Positions 1 through 8,113 of a DNA stretch of 64,000 nucleotides are shown here, piece after piece (the first letter of the stretch is position 1; every line of letters begins with the position of its first letter). The stretch lies in the NCBI RefSeq assembly GCF_003932895.1, contig NZ_RQYW01000007.1, forward strand, positions 1 through 64,000. Reading direction: 5' to 3'. The position numbers and the translations under genes are program-made. The notes below the pieces were generated by a model. It ran no database searches. It worked only from the letters and a program-made list of their open reading frames with translations, and was not told the origin of the DNA. Source of the stretch: Leptotrichia sp. OH3620_COT-345 (GTDB lineage Bacteria > Fusobacteriota > Fusobacteriia > Fusobacteriales > Leptotrichiaceae).

Positions 1-232
1 TCTCAAATACTTTCTCCTTTCCCTGCTCTTTTGATTTCAAATCTTCCACTTCAGCTTCAAGCTGTACTTTCTGTGCTTCAAATTCTCTTTTCTTTTGCAC
101 TTCCTTTTCAAGAAGATCATTAAATTTTGCTTCTATTGCATTCAGACTTTCAGCTAAGCTTTTTTGTGGTGCTGAATAACTTACTGATGATAACACCAGT
201 ATTTCGACTAATAAAAATATTACTTTTTTCAT
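1..232 (-). CDS. FadA-like adhesion protein, 3' end outside window
   Basis: The frame starts at an ATG at 232, preceded by a strong AAAGGAGG ribosome site, and runs off the left edge, so only about 77 residues are visible. They show a signal peptide (MKK, hydrophobic core, cleavage near SYSA) and then a charged heptad-rich helix from about residue 22 on (ESLNAIEAKF, then alternating K/E). The pattern and spacing resemble the Fusobacterium FadA adhesin, a secreted antiparallel coiled-coil hairpin that assembles into filaments; this likeness is from memory. FadA family members are about 125 residues, so some 50 residues lie outside. It is divergent from the XRE/S24 regulator. An OmpH/Skp-like chaperone or another periplasmic coiled coil is the main alternative. 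Confidence 0.6.
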   Translation of the reverse strand, partial: MKKVIFLLVEILVLSSVSYSAPQKSLAESLNAIEAKFNDLLEKEVQKKREFEAQKVQLEAEVEDLKSKEQGKEKVFE

Positions 233-332
233 AGTTATCCTCCTTTAGAATATTAATTTATATTTTTTATTTAAAAATTTTTCATTTTTTTTAAATTATG
301 TACCATATTTTATTTTAATTATACCTTATATA

Positions 333-361
333 TTTACAAAAAGTAAAATATAAAATATATA
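333..361 (+). promoter_or_regulatory. Possible sigma70 promoter of the XRE/S24 regulator
   Basis: TTTACA at 333-338 is separated by 17 nt from TATATA at 356-361, about 50 nt before the preferred start codon. The surrounding DNA is extremely AT-rich, so chance matches are common. Confidence 0.3.
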
Positions 362-413
362 TTTTTCTAAAAAGTAATAAAATAATATGTATAATAGCAT
401 AAAGGAGATGCAT

Positions 414-1106
414 ATGAGATTTGAAGTCAATGATGATAAATTACTTGAATTCAGTAATTTTCTCAAAAAATTAAGAGCTGAAAATAACTATACATTTGAA
501 TATATTAGAAAGCATACAGGTATTAATATAGCTGACTTAAATAGGCTTGAGAATGGAAGTAAAAAGAAAATCAATCCTTTTCATCTTATTGAACTTTCAA
601 AAATATATAAAATTAATGTTTTGAAATTTTATGAAATACTAGGTTATATAGATCATGATAAAATTGACAGTTATGTTGAAAAAAATGTTATTGAAGAAAA
701 AGTGGCGGATTTTTTAATTGAAAAAGAAAATCGAAATCAAAAAATCCCTTTATTCTCTTCAATTTCATCCAGCATTGAAAAAATGAAAAATTCTATTCCT
801 GAAAGTTTTATTCAATTTCCTTTAAAGAATGAAAAAGCTTTAAAAGCAGCCTATCTTTTGGATAATACTATGGAACCTACTTTAAATAAGGGCTCTATAA
901 TAATTTTTAATTCTGATATTACCGAGTTAAGTAATAGTGAAATAGGAATTTTCCATTATAATAAAGAATATTCTGTAAAAAGATTCTATAAAGTCAAAGA
1001 TGAAACTATTCTTCAAAGTGACAATTATGATTATCCTCCTATAATTATTAAAGAATATGATAATTTTAAAATTTTAGGAAAATTTGTAGGTGTAATTACT
1101 ATTTAA
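414..1106 (+). CDS. XRE-family regulator with S24/LexA-type C-terminal domain
   Basis: A 230-residue DNA-binding regulator. Residues about 11-75 form a Cro/CI-type helix-turn-helix (LRAENNYTFEYIRKHTGI, then LNRLENGSK). A linker of about 60 residues leads to a C-terminal S24 peptidase-like fold (about 140-230). The S24 nucleophile motif, normally G-D-S-M-E-P, reads D-N-T-M-E-P with Thr152. The general-base Lys is probably Lys189 in YSVKRF. LexA/CI relatives self-cleave upon RecA activation; with Thr for Ser this one may not. ATG 414 was chosen over ATG 387 because AAAGGAG at 401-407 sits 6 nt before it. It is divergent from the FadA-like gene, a possible target. No phage genes are nearby. Confidence 0.8.
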   Translation: MRFEVNDDKLLEFSNFLKKLRAENNYTFEYIRKHTGINIADLNRLENGSKKKINPFHLIELSKIYKINVLKFYEILGYIDHDKIDSYVEKNVIEEKVADFLIEKENRNQKIPLFSSISSSIEKMKNSIPESFIQFPLKNEKALKAAYLLDNTMEPTLNKGSIIIFNSDITELSNSEIGIFHYNKEYSVKRFYKVKDETILQSDNYDYPPIIIKEYDNFKILGKFVGVITI

Positions 1107-1121
1107 ATATACAATTAAATT

Positions 1122-1181
1122 AAAAAATAACGGTTATATTTTAATAAGAAACTTTTATTAAATATAATCGTTATTTTTTTA
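1122..1181 (+). terminator. Rho-independent terminator after the XRE/S24 regulator
   Basis: Long A/T-rich stem: AATAACGGTTATATTTTAATAA pairs with TTATTAAATATAATCGTTATT with one bulge and one G-T pair, followed by a T7 run. The A tract before the stem could also let it stop minus-strand transcripts. Confidence 0.75.
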
Positions 1182-1301
1182 TTAATTAAAGAAATAGTTT
1201 TATTTTTAATATAATTTTAGAATTTAAAAATATAAAAAACTTGAAAAAACTGAATACTTAAAAATCTATAAATTGCAAACCATACTTACAACTTCTATAT
1301 A

Positions 1302-2906
1302 TTATTTTCTATAGGCATGATCAAAAGAGGCAATTCCCGTAATCGGTCTTCTTATTATCCCTTTTATCTGAGAATTTCTATAATGATTTTCCACAGAAAA
1401 ATATAACGGCACTATTACAACTTCATCAATCAGTATACGTTCCGCCTGATTTATTTTTCTATCTCTCTCTATTCCGTTCCCTAGAACTAGTATTTCATTT
1501 ATAAGAGAATTATATTTATTTTTAGACCATATATCCTGATTTTTTTCATTTTTCTGTTTCCATCTTTCTAAATATGACAGAGAGTCATCGTATTTCGGTG
1601 ACCATGTATTTAAAACTATATCATAATTCCCCGCCCTTGTTCTTGTAAGCCTTTCCTTAAAAGAAACCGTCACCACTTCAGTTTCCAGTCCGAGTTTTGT
1701 TCTTAATTCTTCTTGTAAAAACTGTATTTCAAGTATTTCAGGATCTGAATTTCCGGTTAAAAGCTCAAGCTTAAGTTTGCTAATTCCCAATTCTTTTAAT
1801 GCTTCTTTATAAAGTCTTTTAGCATTTTCTATATCATTATCCTTAAAATATTTGTCATCAGGATAGTTATCCCTATATTTTCCGTTATATCCCGTTATTA
1901 TATTACTTATTACGGATTTTGCAATAATAGAACCGTCTTTTTTTATTTCTTTTACATATTTTTCTCTATTTATTGCAAAAGATATAGCTTGTCTTAATTT
2001 TTTATTTTCTAAAAACTGATTATTAAAATTAAAATCAAGATACCATAATCTTCCATTTATAAAAGTGTCAAGTGTACCTTCTTTCTTATATTCCGGTAAA
2101 TTATAATGTTCCACTCTTGACATGTCTATTTCCCCATTTTTTATAAGGTTATCGACTACTCTGAAATCCCTTGACACTATATATTTTATTTTGGGAATTT
2201 TTATATTTTTACTATTCCAATAATTTTCATTTTTTTCAAGAAGTATTTCATCTTCTTTTAAACCGGTAATCTTATAAGCACCGTTAAAAAGAAATCCTTC
2301 AAGCTTTACAGCATACCTGTCTCCTTTTGATTTATAAAATTCTTCTTTTAAAGGAACAGCAATAGGTAATGTCAATATATATTTAAAATATGGAACAGGA
2401 TTTTCAAGCTCTATTTCTAAAGTTTTATTATCAAGTGCTTTTATCCCCAAATCTTTTTCTTCCACTTTTCCCTCATAATACTTTTCGGCATTTTTTATAG
2501 GAAATAACATTTCAGAAAATTGAGCTGCTGTTTCAGGATTAAGAACCCTTTTAAAAGCAAATACAAAGTCGTTTGCAGTTATTTTGCTTCCGTCACTCCA
2601 TTTAGCATTTTCTCTTAATTTAAAAGTTATTTTATTATCAACTTCAGTGAAACTTTCAGCCACGCCTCCCGTATAATTACCTTTTTTGTCCAATATAAGC
2701 AATCCTTCATAAATACCTGAATCTATCTGTACAGCTATCATTTCGGTAAATAAATGAGGATCCAGAGTGTTATAATCACTCCCTAAATTAAAAATAACCG
2801 GAGTTATGCCTTTTCCTTCATTATTTTTTTTCGGATAAAAAAACAACACTGTAAATATTCCTATTACTAATAATATTCCTATAATTTTTTTTATATTTTT
2901 CTTCAT
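1302..2906 (-). CDS. ABC transporter peptide-binding protein (SBP_bac_5/OppA family)
   Basis: A 534-residue extracytoplasmic solute-binding protein of the oligopeptide/dipeptide class. It has an N-terminal hydrophobic segment (about 8-24), then family-5 landmarks: LGSDYNTLDPHLF, YEGLLILD, a VAESF...FKLRENAKWSDG block and ITANDFVFAFKRVLNP near residues 60-130. There is no cysteine lipobox after the hydrophobic segment, so it may be an uncleaved membrane anchor rather than a lipoprotein. No permease or ATPase genes are adjacent, so it must share a transporter encoded elsewhere. It lies 29 nt downstream of metK, behind the same SAM-I riboswitch. This suggests (inference) that it supplies methionine-containing peptides. 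Ligand specificity cannot be read from the sequence. Confidence 0.85.
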   Translation of the reverse strand: MKKNIKKIIGILLVIGIFTVLFFYPKKNNEGKGITPVIFNLGSDYNTLDPHLFTEMIAVQIDSGIYEGLLILDKKGNYTGGVAESFTEVDNKITFKLRENAKWSDGSKITANDFVFAFKRVLNPETAAQFSEMLFPIKNAEKYYEGKVEEKDLGIKALDNKTLEIELENPVPYFKYILTLPIAVPLKEEFYKSKGDRYAVKLEGFLFNGAYKITGLKEDEILLEKNENYWNSKNIKIPKIKYIVSRDFRVVDNLIKNGEIDMSRVEHYNLPEYKKEGTLDTFINGRLWYLDFNFNNQFLENKKLRQAISFAINREKYVKEIKKDGSIIAKSVISNIITGYNGKYRDNYPDDKYFKDNDIENAKRLYKEALKELGISKLKLELLTGNSDPEILEIQFLQEELRTKLGLETEVVTVSFKERLTRTRAGNYDIVLNTWSPKYDDSLSYLERWKQKNEKNQDIWSKNKYNSLINEILVLGNGIERDRKINQAERILIDEVVIVPLYFSVENHYRNSQIKGIIRRPITGIASFDHAYRK

Positions 2907-2935
2907 TTATATCCGTTTCCTTTTTTATTTCAGCA

Positions 2936-4087
2936 TTACAAATGTTTTTTTATTTCATCAGCTTTATTTACTTTCTCCCATGGTAAATCTATGTCCGTTC
3001 TTCCGATATGTCCAAATGCCGCTAAATCCTGATATCTGAATTTCGGATTTCTTAATTCCAACGCTTTTTCAATCCCTCTCGGTGTCAAATCAAATACTTT
3101 CTCTATGGCTTCTTCTATTTTCCCCTCATCAACTGTTGATGTACCGAATGTTTCCACTCTTATAGATACGGGTTCTGTCACCCCTATAGCATAAGAAAGT
3201 TGGACTTCACATTTTTCAGCAATTCCTGCTGCAACAATATTTTTAGCTATCCATCTTGCAGCATATGCAGCAGATCTGTCTACTTTTGAGGGATCTTTCC
3301 CTGAAAAAGCACCTCCTCCATGTCTGAAATATCCTCCATAAGTATCTATTATTATTTTTCTTCCTGTAAGTCCTGAATCTCCATGTGGACCTCCGATTAC
3401 AAATCTTCCGGTAGGATTTATATGGTATTTTTCAACTTTGTCATAATCTAAACCGTATCTTTCAAGTACAGGTTTTATAACAAATTCTTTTAAATCCTTT
3501 TCAATTTTTTCTTTTCCGGTATCTTCATCATGCTGAACTGACAGTACAATTGTATCTACATTTAAGACTTTTTTCGCCGTTTCATCATATGCTAAAGTCA
3601 CTTGTGCCTTAGCATCAGGTCTTGCCCAACTTAAAGTACCATTTCTTGTAAGTTTTGTGAGAAGTATTATAATTTCTCGTGCCAATGTCATAGCAAGAGG
3701 CATTAATTCTTCAGTTTCGTTCACTGCACCTCCAAACATTATCCCTTGATCTCCTGCCCCTCCATAATCTACTCCCATTGAAATATCAGGAGATTGAGAA
3801 TGTATAACATTCATTACACCACAATCCGAGTCGAATCCCATTCCGGGCTTATATCCTATTTCCATTATTTTATTTCTTACAATGTCCTGTATGTCAATAT
3901 ATGTTGTAGTAGTTATTTCTCCTCCTACTATTACAAGTCCGGTTGTAGCAAATGTTTCACATGCCACTCTTGCATTAGGATCTTCTTTAATACATGCATC
4001 CAACACAGCATCCGATATCTGATCACATATTTTGTCAGGATGTCCCGGAGATACAAATTCCGATGTAAAATAAACTTTTTTTGACAC
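2936..4087 (-). CDS. metK: S-adenosylmethionine synthetase
   Basis: A 383-residue cytosolic enzyme making S-adenosylmethionine from methionine and ATP. It is full length for the family. Signature motifs are GHPDK (15-19), GAGDQG (110-115) and GGGAFSGKD (257-265, the glycine-rich loop with the catalytic region). The start is GTG at 4087, supported by AAGGAGG 6 nt upstream; ATG alternatives lie well inside the conserved N-terminus. It is the first gene after a SAM-I riboswitch with a transcription terminator and a consensus promoter, so its product represses its own synthesis. An oppA-like gene follows in the same unit. Confidence 0.98.
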   Translation of the reverse strand: MSKKVYFTSEFVSPGHPDKICDQISDAVLDACIKEDPNARVACETFATTGLVIVGGEITTTTYIDIQDIVRNKIMEIGYKPGMGFDSDCGVMNVIHSQSPDISMGVDYGGAGDQGIMFGGAVNETEELMPLAMTLAREIIILLTKLTRNGTLSWARPDAKAQVTLAYDETAKKVLNVDTIVLSVQHDEDTGKEKIEKDLKEFVIKPVLERYGLDYDKVEKYHINPTGRFVIGGPHGDSGLTGRKIIIDTYGGYFRHGGGAFSGKDPSKVDRSAAYAARWIAKNIVAAGIAEKCEVQLSYAIGVTEPVSIRVETFGTSTVDEGKIEEAIEKVFDLTPRGIEKALELRNPKFRYQDLAAFGHIGRTDIDLPWEKVNKADEIKKHL

Positions 4088-4136
4088 TTTATTCCTCCTT
4101 AAAAAATTTTTTTAATTTATTTCAAGAATTTTTTCT

Positions 4137-4162
4137 AAAAAAAAACTCTTCACCAAGAAGAG
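4137..4162 (-). terminator. Riboswitch expression-platform terminator
   Basis: On the minus strand CTCTTC and GAAGAG (4157-4162 with 4146-4151) form a 6-bp stem with a 5-nt loop. A run of nine T (4137-4145) follows directly. It lies between the SAM-I aptamer and the metK start, as expected for SAM-dependent termination. Confidence 0.9.
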
Positions 4163-4170
4163 AATGTAAA

Positions 4171-4276
4171 TTTTTATCTTTGCATTATATATGCCGGGAA
4201 TTGGCACCTTATATTTTCATATAGGTTGCCGGGTACTATTAGCGGGCCCGTCCCTCATACCTCTCTTGATAAGTTT
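4171..4276 (-). promoter_or_regulatory. SAM-I (S-box) riboswitch aptamer controlling metK
   Basis: Read on the minus strand, the conserved S-box blocks appear in order: CTTATCAAGAGAGGT (P1 5' side, kink-turn entry), GAGGGACGGGCCC, CCCGGCAACC, AAGGTGCCAATTCC, and AAAGATAA closing P1. These are the SAM-contacting core and the pseudoknot/kink-turn elements of the known class. Binding of SAM should favour the downstream terminator at 4137-4162 and shut off metK and the following peptide-binding protein gene. Confidence 0.97.
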
Positions 4277-4295
4277 CATATTTAATTGTGATATT

Positions 4296-4324
4296 ATTAT
4301 AATATATTTTTTTTATTCTGTCAA
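4296..4324 (-). promoter_or_regulatory. Consensus sigma70 promoter of the riboswitch-metK-oppA unit
   Basis: Minus strand: TTGACA (4319-4324), 17-nt spacer, TATAAT (4296-4301); both hexamers match perfectly. Predicted transcription start is near 4289, about 14 nt before the aptamer. Confidence 0.92.
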
Positions 4325-4590
4325 ACTTAACTTTTTTCATAAAGGATTTACAAACCTTTTTGAAAAAAATTTACAAAAAACTTTCAACTCAAATTATTTT
4401 ATACTCGAAAATACTTCATTCATTGAAAGTAATAAACTTACTCCGCTCAAACAATAATTTTTCTTTGTAATCGTTCTCACATTTTTTCATTGAAATAATT
4501 TAAATATTTTGATTTTACGGTACACTTATATTTATTTTATTATTTTTTTGGGTCCTGACATTCAAAATTTTCCGAAAAATATGAAATTTT

Positions 4591-4616
4591 TTCAAACAGA
4601 AAAACTGCTGTTTGAA
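4591..4616. repeat. Perfect 9-bp inverted repeat downstream of recR
   Basis: TTCAAACAG (4591-4599) and CTGTTTGAA (4608-4616) flank an 8-nt loop. No T tract follows on the recR (minus) side, so it is a stem-loop of unclear role: perhaps a 3'-end stabiliser or a weak terminator. The rest of 4325-4724 is AT-rich, with nothing else recognised. Confidence 0.55.
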
Positions 4617-4724
4617 CATTACAGGTTTGTTGTTATTCAAGAATAAATAAGTATTTTTAAAGTTTTAAAAATTTTGTAGTTGGTAACTGAAGAGTGAAGA
4701 TAGGAATCAACCTCTACAGAAAAA

Positions 4725-5312
4725 TCACTCTACTTCAGTTCTTCCTTCAAGAGATTTCCCTAACGTTGCCATATCAGTATATTCTATATTTCCCCCCATA
4801 GGTATCCCGCTTGCAATTTTTGAAACTTTTATATTCTTCTCTTTTAATATTTTAGTGAGATAAAGAGCTGTTGTTTCTCCTTCCAAGTCAGGATTTAATG
4901 CAAGAATAATTTCGTCAACTGTACCGTCAAGCCTCTCTATAAGTTTATTAATATTCAGATCTTCAGTTGTGACACCGTTCAAAGGGTCTATTTTCCCGCC
5001 AAGCACATGATAAAGTCCATTATATATTGCTGATTTTTCAAAAGCAATTATATCACGTACTCCTTCAACTACACATATTATATTTTTATCCCGTTTTTCA
5101 TTTAAACATATTTCACATATTTCATTTTCCGATAAATTACCGCAAGTAGTGCAATGCTTTATATTTTCATAAGAATCTTTTATTATCTGAAGCATTCTGT
5201 TTACTTCTTTCTCATCTTTTTCTAAAAGATCAAAAGCTATTCTTATTGCACTTTTTCTACCAATTCCGGGTAACTTTGCAAAAACATTTATTAAATCATC
5301 TAATTTTTTCAT
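4725..5312 (-). CDS. recR: Recombination mediator RecR
   Basis: 195 residues, the usual length. RecR works with RecO to load RecA on gapped DNA. Visible features: N-terminal helix-hairpin-helix (LPGIGRKSAIRIAF, 14-27), a C4 zinc finger (C54, C57, C66, C69) and a TOPRIM domain from about residue 78 (VVEGVRDIIAFE, ALNPDLEGETTALYL). It ends in the conserved IASGIPMGGNIEYTD block. It is usually found next to dnaX or a YbaB gene; here neither is adjacent. Confidence 0.97.
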   Translation of the reverse strand: MKKLDDLINVFAKLPGIGRKSAIRIAFDLLEKDEKEVNRMLQIIKDSYENIKHCTTCGNLSENEICEICLNEKRDKNIICVVEGVRDIIAFEKSAIYNGLYHVLGGKIDPLNGVTTEDLNINKLIERLDGTVDEIILALNPDLEGETTALYLTKILKEKNIKVSKIASGIPMGGNIEYTDMATLGKSLEGRTEVE

Positions 5313-5346
5313 TTTTCACCTTGATTTTTATTTTATACTTAAATCT

Positions 5347-5446
5347 AAAAAAAGAATGTCTCGAAAATAAGAAACTGCTTTATTTCAAAACTTTCCAACA
5401 AATCGAATTCAGACAGTAAACTTTAACTTTTGGACATCCTTTTTTC
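5347..5446 (-). terminator. Possible long-stem terminator after pyk
   Basis: AAAAAAGAATGTC (5348-5360) can pair with GACATCCTTTTTT (5433-5445) with one mismatch, enclosing about 70 nt. On the minus strand the inner arm ends in a T7 run. The large loop makes this weaker than a simple hairpin. Confidence 0.4.
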
Positions 5447-5477
5447 AAAAAATTTCAGTTTTTAATCAATGACTTTA

Positions 5478-6893
5478 TTAAATTCTTTCAACTTTAAATG
5501 TATTAGTCGTTCCTGTTTCAGAAATACCCGTTACCAATACTACTAATTCTCCTCTTTTTACTTCTTCATGTTTTGAAGCAACTTCTTTCGCCTTTTCAAA
5601 GAAATCATCAGCTTTATCAAGATTTTTCTCAACATAAGCTCTGACTCCTCTTACCAATGCAAGCTGTCTTGCTGTCTGCTCACTGTCAGTAAGAGCTATT
5701 ATAGGTACAGTAGGACCGTATTTTCTTAACATTCTTGCAGCTCTTCCCGTTTTTGTCCAGCAAATTATCAGCTTAGCATCAAGTATTTGAGTAGATTCCA
5801 CTGCCCCCAGTGATATTGCCTCAGTAACTGTTACGGTTCCTGTTTGAGGTACTGTTATATTTTTAAATTTCTTAAACTCATCTGTTCTTTTTGAAATACT
5901 TGCCATCATTTGTACTGATTCTACAGGATATTTCCCCTTTGCAGATTCTCCTGAAAGCATTACTGCATCGGTTCCGTCCAAAATAGCATTTGCAACGTCT
6001 CCCGCCTCAGCTCTTGTAGGTCTCGGATTTCTTATCATTGAATCAAGCATTTGAGTAGCTGTAATTACAGGCTTCCCTGCCGCATTACATCTTCTTATCA
6101 TCATTTTCTGAACAAAAGGAACTTCTTCAGCAGGAATTTCTACTCCTAAATCTCCTCTTGCTACCATTATTCCGTCACTTAATTCTAATATTTCATCAAA
6201 ATTGTCTACACCTTCTTGATTTTCAATTTTAGAAATTATTTTTATATTTGCTCCTCCATTTTCATCCAATACCTTTCTCACTTCCGCAACATCTGAAGCT
6301 TTTCTTATAAATGAAGCTGCAACAAAATCAACACTCTGTTCACAACCGAACTTTAAGTCAGCTATGTCTTTTTCAGATAACGCCGGCAATCCTACAGACA
6401 CTCCCGGTAAATTTACTCCTTTTGTTTCTCCCAATTCACCTGTATTTTTTACTGTACATAAAACTTCATTTCCGTTTATTGATTGAACTTCAAGCCCTAT
6501 CAGCCCGTCATCCAATAATATTACATTTCCCGGTTTCAAATCATTTACAATTCCCGGATATGAAACGGATATTTTATCTTTATTTCCTATATGTGAATAA
6601 TCAGTAGTTACTGTTATTTTATTTCCTGCTTCAAGTAATATATCTTTTCCGTTTTCCAATTTTCCCGTTCTTATTTCAGGACCTTTCGTATCTAGTAATA
6701 TTCCTATATTTTTACCTGTTTTTTCCATTACTTCTCTGATTCTTTTAATTCTTGTCCCGTGTTCTTGAAAATCTCCATGAGAAAAATTGAGCCTCATAAC
6801 ATTCATTCCGCTTTCTACTAATTTTGTAAGCATTTCCTCACTTTCAGTTTTAGGACCTATTGTACACACTACTTTTGTCATTTTTATTTTCAT
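5478..6893 (-). CDS. pyk: Pyruvate kinase
   Basis: 471 residues. Transfers phosphate from phosphoenolpyruvate to ADP, the last step of glycolysis. The N-terminal barrel has TIGPKT (11-16), the substrate motif MRLNFSHGD (33-41), catalytic Lys222 in ISKIENQEG, and the signature GIMVARGDLGVEIP (241-254) that binds metal and phosphate. The C-terminal allosteric domain (about 350-471) is present, but there is no extra PEP-utiliser domain. The start at 6893 has AAGGAGG at good spacing. It follows pfkA by 37 nt on the same strand and is probably cotranscribed with it. Confidence 0.97.
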   Translation of the reverse strand: MKIKMTKVVCTIGPKTESEEMLTKLVESGMNVMRLNFSHGDFQEHGTRIKRIREVMEKTGKNIGILLDTKGPEIRTGKLENGKDILLEAGNKITVTTDYSHIGNKDKISVSYPGIVNDLKPGNVILLDDGLIGLEVQSINGNEVLCTVKNTGELGETKGVNLPGVSVGLPALSEKDIADLKFGCEQSVDFVAASFIRKASDVAEVRKVLDENGGANIKIISKIENQEGVDNFDEILELSDGIMVARGDLGVEIPAEEVPFVQKMMIRRCNAAGKPVITATQMLDSMIRNPRPTRAEAGDVANAILDGTDAVMLSGESAKGKYPVESVQMMASISKRTDEFKKFKNITVPQTGTVTVTEAISLGAVESTQILDAKLIICWTKTGRAARMLRKYGPTVPIIALTDSEQTARQLALVRGVRAYVEKNLDKADDFFEKAKEVASKHEEVKRGELVVLVTGISETGTTNTFKVERI

Positions 6894-6939
6894 TTTTTCC
6901 TCCTTTAAATTTATGACATTAAAAATATTATTCTTTTAT

Positions 6940-7902
6940 TTACAGTGATAGCATATTGGCTATTGCATAATCTGCAAACGAACTTTTTGTATAATTTTCC
7001 CAAGCATAAGATAAAGAATGAGTAGTGACTTTTTCACTTTGAAGTCCTACCATAAGTCCTCCTTTTCCTTCTACAAGTAGTTCTACAGCTTTTACTCCCA
7101 ATCTTGTTGCAAGTATTCTGTCAAATGCTGTAGGAGCTCCTCCTCTTTGAACATGACCCAATATTGTCACTCTTATACTTGTATTCACTTTTTGAGAAAG
7201 TTCTTTTTCTATTTGAAGTACATTTCCCACACCTTCAGCAACTACAATTATATCATAAAGTTTTCCTTCTTCTCTTCTATATCTTATTACTTCAGCAATA
7301 TCATCTATTGAAGATTCCACTTCAGGAATAAGTACTCCGCTCGCTCCTCCTGCTATTGCCGAATATAATGCTAAATCTCCACAGTTTCTCCCCATAACTT
7401 CCACTAAATAAGTTCTTTCATGTGAGATTGCAGTATCTTTTATTCTTGATATTGCATCTAATATTATATTCAAAGCAGTATCATAACCTATTGTATAATC
7501 AGTCCCCGCTATGTCGTTATCTATTGTTCCGGGTATTCCTATTGTTTTAATTCCATGTTCTTCGTATAAATAATGTGCCCCGTGAAAAGAACCGTCTCCT
7601 CCTATTACTACCAGTCCTTCTATTCCTCTTTTTTTCAAATTTTCAGCTGCTTTAGCTCTAACTTCAGGATCTTTAAATTCAGGCAATCTTGCTGACAGCA
7701 ATATTGTCCCTCCCTGATCTGCAATTCCGCTTACATCAAGAGCATTCATTTGAAATATCTGATCTTCCAGCATTCCTTTATAACCTCTTCTTATTCCGAA
7801 AACATCAATTCCTTTAGTCATGGCCGTTTTGGCAACAGCTCTCACAGCGGTATTCATCCCCTGAGAATCTCCTCCACTCGTTAAAACTGCAATTTTTCTC
7901 AT
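6940..7902 (-). CDS. pfkA: ATP-dependent 6-phosphofructokinase
   Basis: 320 residues, matching the short bacterial PfkA class. Phosphorylates fructose 6-phosphate to the 1,6-bisphosphate. Motifs: the GGDSQGMN nucleotide loop (10-17), IGGDGSFHGA (about 101-110; Gly at the position that favours ATP over pyrophosphate), and PGTIDNDIAGTDYTIG with the catalytic Asp. Also present are the effector-site arginines typical of the allosteric enzyme. First gene of a pfkA-pyk unit with its own promoter at 7944-7972, so the two irreversible regulatory steps of glycolysis are expressed together. Confidence 0.97.
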   Translation of the reverse strand: MRKIAVLTSGGDSQGMNTAVRAVAKTAMTKGIDVFGIRRGYKGMLEDQIFQMNALDVSGIADQGGTILLSARLPEFKDPEVRAKAAENLKKRGIEGLVVIGGDGSFHGAHYLYEEHGIKTIGIPGTIDNDIAGTDYTIGYDTALNIILDAISRIKDTAISHERTYLVEVMGRNCGDLALYSAIAGGASGVLIPEVESSIDDIAEVIRYRREEGKLYDIIVVAEGVGNVLQIEKELSQKVNTSIRVTILGHVQRGGAPTAFDRILATRLGVKAVELLVEGKGGLMVGLQSEKVTTHSLSYAWENYTKSSFADYAIANMLSL

Positions 7903-7943
7903 AACATTATCTCCTTCTTACTTTCAAACTCTTTAACTAATAA

Positions 7944-7972
7944 ATAGTACCATTTTTTCAATTTTTTTTCAA
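7944..7972 (-). promoter_or_regulatory. Sigma70 promoter of pfkA-pyk
   Basis: Minus strand: TTGAAA (7967-7972), 17 nt, TACTAT (7944-7949), about 42 nt before the pfkA start. It lies just after the terminator of the upstream transporter gene. Confidence 0.7.
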
Positions 7973-7989
7973 TGACTATTTTTAAACAC

Positions 7990-8032
7990 TAAAAAGAAGT
8001 TCTTAAATCTTTTTTCAATTTAAAAACTTCTC
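7990..8032 (-). terminator. Terminator after the amino-acid symporter gene
   Basis: Minus strand: AGAAGTTTTTAAAT pairs with ATTTAAGAACTTCT (G-T pairs allowed) over a 9-nt loop, followed by a T run. It separates the kbl-tdh-transporter unit from pfkA. Confidence 0.75.
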
Positions 8033-8113
8033 TTTAAAAGTTTATTTTTAATATAAAAATAAAATTATAATATTGTCCATTTTCAGCAATTTTACTTTTT
8101 TTATAAATCCACT

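Noticed and set aside
4191-4457. Plus-strand frame of 88 codons upstream of metK
   Set aside because: It lies antisense to the SAM-I aptamer and promoter; the structure explains the sequence.
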